Shown: piece after piece, positions 30,944-30,974 of the stretch
How positions within the stretch are numbered: position 1 is the first letter of the stretch
Layout of the letters: every line of letters starts with the position of its first letter
From: a virus
Reading direction: 5' to 3' (one strand)
Length of the DNA: 30,974 bases
Virus record (IMG/VR): IMGVR_UViG_3300030294_000125
Coordinates: 1-30,974 of that record
The notes under the pieces: model-generated
What the model was told of the DNA's origin: nothing
The model's database searches: none
The model's input: only the letters and a program-made list of their open reading frames with translations
Position numbers and translations under genes: made by a program

Positions 30944-30974
30944 CTCCGTTGGTTGCCCAATTGCGCCAGCGGAG
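30944..30974 (+). terminator. Hairpin at the window edge (possible terminator)
   Basis: CTCCGTTGG can pair with CCAGCGGAG (nine pairs, one G-U) around a 13-base loop, eight bases after the stop of the membrane-protein gene. The window ends at the stem, so a T-tract cannot be checked. Confidence 0.4.

Overview
The window looks like Bacteroidota (probably Bacteroidales) chromosome. Several genes are preceded by the Bacteroidota -7 box TAnnTTTG, sometimes with TTG/TTTG about 19-20 bases upstream and usually without a clear Shine-Dalgarno. The phage proteins (DUF2586-type sheath, DUF6046) and the small accessory families (DUF6169) are typical of that phylum. No tRNA, rRNA, integrase, CRISPR array, insertion sequence or reverse transcriptase was found.

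Layout. (1) 1-7562, all on the minus strand: a contractile-tail module in canonical order: tail-completion protein, small Pro/Ala-rich ORF, sheath, tube, tail assembly chaperone with a -1 frameshift extension, 517-aa tape measure, DUF6046 protein, gpD-like hub, gpV-like spike, and a gp25-like baseplate protein cut by the window edge. (2) 7.6-13.8 kb: an accessory island of small two-gene cassettes and secreted proteins: a DUF6169 pair (+), a DUF2335 membrane-protein pair (-), a phage HTH-like gene with a truncated copy, a 53-aa protein coupled to a predicted ADP-ribosyltransferase-like protein (-), two tandem secreted paralogues (-) and a secreted protein (+). Near-identical terminator-like hairpins sit between these cassettes. 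(3) 13.9-26.5 kb, minus strand: a second phage module with small and large terminase, putative neck and tail proteins, two large tail proteins and a 1065-aa tape measure. It has no portal, protease or capsid gene, and the gaps where they might be expected hold dispersed repeats. (4) 27.1-29.6 kb: a two-gene operon of a Panacea-domain (DUF4065/SocA-like) protein and a 646-aa protein with C-terminal membrane segments, a candidate toxin-antitoxin or phage-defence system. (5) 30.57-30.94 kb: a small host membrane protein.

The window thus contains two tail machines with two tape measures of different length, terminase but no visible head genes, and at least three candidate toxin-antitoxin or defence cassettes. 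Intergenic DNA is rich in dispersed Bacteroidota repeats and GC-rich palindromes. The most interesting points are the Panacea/membrane-effector operon, the 53-aa/ART operon, the in-frame A_AAA_AAC slippery site, a phage promoter element used twice, and a 28-bp perfect palindrome upstream of the tail operon. All functional assignments come from reading the sequence; no database search was run.
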